Positions 61,281-64,000 of a stretch of 64,000 nt of DNA are shown here, one piece after another (position 1 is the first letter of the stretch; each line of letters opens with the position of its first letter). The translations under genes and the position numbers were made by a program. Source of the DNA: Burkholderia sp. Bp8963 (GTDB lineage Bacteria; Pseudomonadota; Gammaproteobacteria; Burkholderiales; Burkholderiaceae); assembly GCF_003854275.1 (NCBI RefSeq), contig NZ_QTQP01000012.1, positions 117,080-181,079 on the forward strand, read 5' to 3'. The notes below the pieces were generated by a model. That model did no database searches. It worked only from the letters and a program-made list of their open reading frames with translations, and was not told the origin of the DNA.

Positions 61281-61350
61281 AGTGTAGGGACGGGCGGATC
61301 GGGCGATAGCTACCCGTTCGGGTAGTTCGCCGGCATGGATTCCCCGTATC
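61281..61350 (-). promoter_or_regulatory. porin/SDR promoter with bipartite activator element, copy B
   Basis: Minus strand: GATACGGGGAATCCATG (61350-61334), 8 bp, the perfect inverted repeat CTACCCGAACGGGTAG (61325-61310), 23 bp, then TACACT (61286-61281). Every spacing equals copy A at 59102-59171 while the 23-bp spacers are unrelated in sequence, so spacing and motifs are under selection. Predicted start near 61274; leader about 140 nt. The gap 61134-61498 otherwise holds the divergent start of polB. Confidence 0.75.
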
Positions 61351-61498
61351 AGCCGGCGCAGCGGGCGGCCCCCCCGCTGTCATACCCGCCACGCAGCACG
61401 ACGCGGCGCGCCCCCCGATCGCCGAACCGTGAAATCGGCCGGCCACCCCGCCCCGGCGTTAAAATCCGGCGCCTGGGTACCCACGACGAGCGCGCGTT

Positions 61499-63877
61499 TT
61501 GACGGAATTCGAGCAGGGCTTCATCCTTACCCGCCACTGGCGGGACACCGCGGCCGGCGTCGAAATCGAGTTCTGGCTGGCAACCGGACACGGTCCGCGC
61601 CGCGTGCGGCTGCGTCCGCAGGAAGCGGTCGCGTTCGTCCCGGTCGAGCAGCGCGAAGCGGCCGAGCGCGAGCTCGCGGGCGAAAGCGGCGCCGAACTGC
61701 GCCCGCTCGCGCTGCGCGACTTCCGGCAGCGCCCGGTTGTCGGCCTCTACTGCCGGCGCTACCGTCACCTGTCCGCGCTGCAGAAGCGCCTGGCCCGCGC
61801 GGGCGTCGACGTCTACGAAGCCGACGTGCAGCCGCCCGAGCGCTACATGATGGAGCGCTTCATCACCGCGCCGGTGCGGTTTCGCGGCGTGCCGGACGGC
61901 GATGGCGTGCTGTGCGACGGCGAGCTGAAGCCCGACGCCAGCTACCGCCCCGCATTGCGCTGCGTGTCGCTCGACATCGAGACGAGCGCGCACGGCGAGC
62001 TGTACTCGATCGCCGTCGAAGGCTGCGGCCAGCGGCAGGTCTTCATGCTCGGCCCGGCCAACGGCGACGCGCGCGACGTCGACTTCGCGTTCGACTACTG
62101 CGACAGCCGGGCCACGCTGCTCGCGCGCCTGAACGACTGGTTCGAGCAGCACGACCCGGACGTGATCATCGGCTGGAACCTGATCCAGTTCGACCTGCGC
62201 GTGCTGCACGCGCACGCGCACGCCGAGCAGTATCGCGTGCCGCTGCGGCTCGGGCGCGGCGGCAGCGTGCTCGACTGGCGCGCGCACGGCCAGCAGCCCG
62301 ACCACTTCTTCGCGGCCGCGGCCGGGCGCCTCGTGATCGACGGCATCGACGCGCTGAAGTCGGCAACCTGGACCTTTCCGTCGTTCAGCCTCGAATACGT
62401 CGCGCAGGCGCTGCTCGGCGAAGGGAAGTCGATCGACAACCCGTACCAGCGGATGGACGAGATCCAACGCCGCTTCGACCACGACAAGCCCGCGCTCGCG
62501 CGCTACAACCTGAAGGACTGCGAGCTCGTCACGCGCATCTTCGAAAAAGCCGACCTGCTGTCGTTCATGCTCGAACGCGCGACCGTCACCGGGCTCGCGG
62601 CGGACCGCACCGGCGGCTCGGTCGCGGCGTTCACGCACCTGTACCTGCCGCGCATGCACCGGCTCGGCTACGTCGCGCCGAACGTCGGTGACGTGACGGG
62701 GCAGACGAGCCCCGGCGGCTTCGTGATGGATTCGCGGCCCGGGCTCTACGATTCGGTGCTCGTGTTCGACTACAAGAGCCTGTATCCGTCGATCATCCGC
62801 ACGTTCCTGATCGATCCCGCCGGGCTGATCGAGGGTCTGGCCGATCCGGGCGACGACGCGTCGGTGCCCGGTTTTCTCGGCGCGCGCTTCTCGCGCACGC
62901 GGCATTGCCTGCCCGACATCGTGCGGCGCGTGTGGGACAGCCGCGAGCTCGCGAAGCGCGAGCGCAACGCGCCGCTGTCGCAGGCGCTGAAGATCATCAT
63001 GAACGCGTTCTACGGCGTGCTCGGCTCCACCGGCTGCCGGTTCTTCGACCCGCGGCTCGCGTCGTCGATCACGATGCGCGGCCACGAGATCATGCACCGC
63101 ACGCGCGAGCTGATCGAATCGCAGGGCTACGAAGTGATTTACGGCGACACCGATTCGACGTTCGTCTGGCTGAAGGAGCCGCACTCCGACGACGACGCGG
63201 CACGCATCGGGCGCGCGCTCGTCGAGCATGTGAACCGCTGGTGGAAGACGCACCTGCAGCAGTGCTTCGGGCTCGACAGCGCACTGGAGCTGCAATACGA
63301 GCGGCACTACCACCGCTTCCTGATGCCGACCGTGCGCGGCACGGACGAAGGCAGCAAGAAGCGCTACGCGGGCCTCGCGGTCGCGCCGGACGGCCGCGAA
63401 GACGTCGTGTTCAAGGGGCTCGAGACGGTACGCACCGACTGGACGCCGCTCGCGCAGCAGTTCCAGCGCGAGCTGTACCGGCGCGTGTTCAAGCGCGAAC
63501 CGTATCAGGATTTCATCCGCGACTACGTGCGCCGCACACTCGCCGGCGAACTCGACGACTTGCTCGTCTATCGCAAGCGCGTACGCCGGCCGCTCGGCGA
63601 GTACCAGCGCAACGTGCCGCCGCACGTGCGCGCGGCGCGCATCGCCGATGCGTTCAACGACACGCACGGCCGCCCGCTGCAGTACCAGCGCGGCGGGTGG
63701 ATCAGCTACATGATGACGACGGCCGGCCCGGAACCGCTCGAAACGATGCGCTCGCCGATCGACTATGCGTTCTACGTGAGCCGCCAGCTGCAACCGGTTG
63801 CCGATGCGATCCTGCCGTTCGTGCGCGACGATTTCGAATCGGTCGTGTCGGGGCAGGGGCGGTTGTTTCAGGGCTAG
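61499..63877 (+). CDS. polB: DNA polymerase II (family B)
   Basis: A 792-aa family B polymerase. The N-terminus [20 protein letters not shown] matches E. coli Pol II; exonuclease motif [10 protein letters not shown], then polymerase motifs [13 protein letters not shown] (A), [19 protein letters not shown] (B) and YGDTDSTF (C) are intact. It functions in damage-tolerant synthesis and restart. No ATG or GTG fits; the start appears to be TTG at 61499, and the conserved N-terminus shows that little is missing. No LexA box was seen upstream. A transposase gene begins 64 nt past its stop. Confidence 0.93.
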   Translation: MTEFEQGFILTRHWRDTAAGVEIEFWLATGHGPRRVRLRPQEAVAFVPVEQREAAERELAGESGAELRPLALRDFRQRPVVGLYCRRYRHLSALQKRLARAGVDVYEADVQPPERYMMERFITAPVRFRGVPDGDGVLCDGELKPDASYRPALRCVSLDIETSAHGELYSIAVEGCGQRQVFMLGPANGDARDVDFAFDYCDSRATLLARLNDWFEQHDPDVIIGWNLIQFDLRVLHAHAHAEQYRVPLRLGRGGSVLDWRAHGQQPDHFFAAAAGRLVIDGIDALKSATWTFPSFSLEYVAQALLGEGKSIDNPYQRMDEIQRRFDHDKPALARYNLKDCELVTRIFEKADLLSFMLERATVTGLAADRTGGSVAAFTHLYLPRMHRLGYVAPNVGDVTGQTSPGGFVMDSRPGLYDSVLVFDYKSLYPSIIRTFLIDPAGLIEGLADPGDDASVPGFLGARFSRTRHCLPDIVRRVWDSRELAKRERNAPLSQALKIIMNAFYGVLGSTGCRFFDPRLASSITMRGHEIMHRTRELIESQGYEVIYGDTDSTFVWLKEPHSDDDAARIGRALVEHVNRWWKTHLQQCFGLDSALELQYERHYHRFLMPTVRGTDEGSKKRYAGLAVAPDGREDVVFKGLETVRTDWTPLAQQFQRELYRRVFKREPYQDFIRDYVRRTLAGELDDLLVYRKRVRRPLGEYQRNVPPHVRAARIADAFNDTHGRPLQYQRGGWISYMMTTAGPEPLETMRSPIDYAFYVSRQLQPVADAILPFVRDDFESVVSGQGRLFQG

Positions 63878-63940
63878 GAGTCTGGGCGGCAGAAGTCAAT
63901 TCCTGGTCATCGGGCAAGGGAGGTGGCGCGTTATGAGCAG

Positions 63941-64000
63941 ATGAGCGCGAATTACCTCCCCTATGAGCCGCAGCAAATGCTGCTGCTACCTGAAGCCCTG
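63941..64000 (+). mobile_element. start of an insertion sequence transposase (probably IS1182 family), cut by window edge
   Basis: Twenty codons from ATG 63941 read MSANYLPYEPQQMLLLPEAL, the N-terminus I associate with IS1182-family transposases (MSANYLPYxPxQxxLLPEAL). Only this start is in the window, so catalytic motifs and the far end cannot be checked. The element's left end should lie in 63878-63940, immediately past the polB stop, but no terminal inverted repeat can be defined without the other end. Confidence 0.6.

Noticed and set aside
61400..61498. A LexA/SOS box before polB
   Set aside because: No CTGT-N8-ACAG-type sequence was seen in the short upstream gap.
61349..63793. An 814-codon minus-strand ORF
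   Set aside because: It is the antisense of polB, whose motifs A, B and C are intact on the plus strand.

Overview
The window is very GC-rich and densely coded, with short intergenic gaps and an accessory, catabolic gene content: a multicomponent phenol hydroxylase/meta-cleavage operon, an aromatic- or alkyl-ketone carboxylase operon, several OmpC-type porins and many LysR/AraC/Lrp/MerR/GntR regulators. Gene content and protein style point to a Burkholderia (cepacia complex or close relative), probably a secondary chromosome. This is inference from remembered family resemblance; no search was run. No tRNA, rRNA, prophage or CRISPR was seen. The only mobile-element trace is the start of a probable IS1182-type transposase at the right edge.

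Layout. (1) 1-9448: phenol catabolism. The minus-strand operon dmpK-L-M-N-O-P-Q-B, a GlcG/HbpS-like gene and the start of dmpC runs off the left edge. It starts at a good sigma-54 -24/-12 promoter, with a 17-bp-arm inverted repeat about 140-190 bp upstream as the activator site. The divergent XylR/DmpR-type activator is followed 1 nt later by a GntR/FCD regulator. (2) 9477-17720: one minus-strand amino-acid operon (homoserine dehydrogenase, aldehyde dehydrogenase, four-gene polar amino-acid ABC transporter, Cys/Met PLP lyase) bracketed by two Lrp/AsnC regulators. It contains a 53-codon internally deleted remnant of a homocysteine S-methyltransferase. (3) 17737-37200: mixed accessory genes: a hypothetical protein, a GGDEF cyclase, a VOC protein, a porin, an NmrA-like protein, AraC regulators, a MerR/old-yellow-enzyme pair in which the enzyme is frameshifted, a tautomerase, LysR regulators, two MFS transporters, a type II NADH dehydrogenase and a quinone oxidoreductase. 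(4) 37371-45598: an NCS2 purine permease, polyphosphate kinase 2, an ABC transporter with fused double permease and no binding protein, and a PiT phosphate transporter. (5) 45983-61133: a MalT-like LAL regulator, then an operon of a 666-aa HyuA-like protein, a small zinc-ribbon gamma subunit, a 709-aa HyuA, a 755-aa HyuB, a 281-aa protein and an acetoacetyl-CoA-synthetase-like ligase, then an SDR and a porin. (6) 61499-63877: DNA polymerase II, then the transposase start.

Most notable. The carboxylase operon has the order and subunit sizes I remember for acetophenone carboxylase plus benzoylacetate-CoA ligase (apcABCDE-bal), not simply three-subunit acetone carboxylase. Its promoter shares a 41-bp bipartite element with the porin/SDR promoter 2.2 kb away, with identical internal spacing and identical distance to a -10-like hexamer. 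This defines a small regulon, plausibly of the LAL regulator at 45983. A second, unrelated shared promoter element links the NADH dehydrogenase (31417) with a HAD-like gene (33102). The frameshifted old yellow enzyme, the deleted methyltransferase and the repeat-bearing small ORF coupled to the CoA ligase are further items worth checking.
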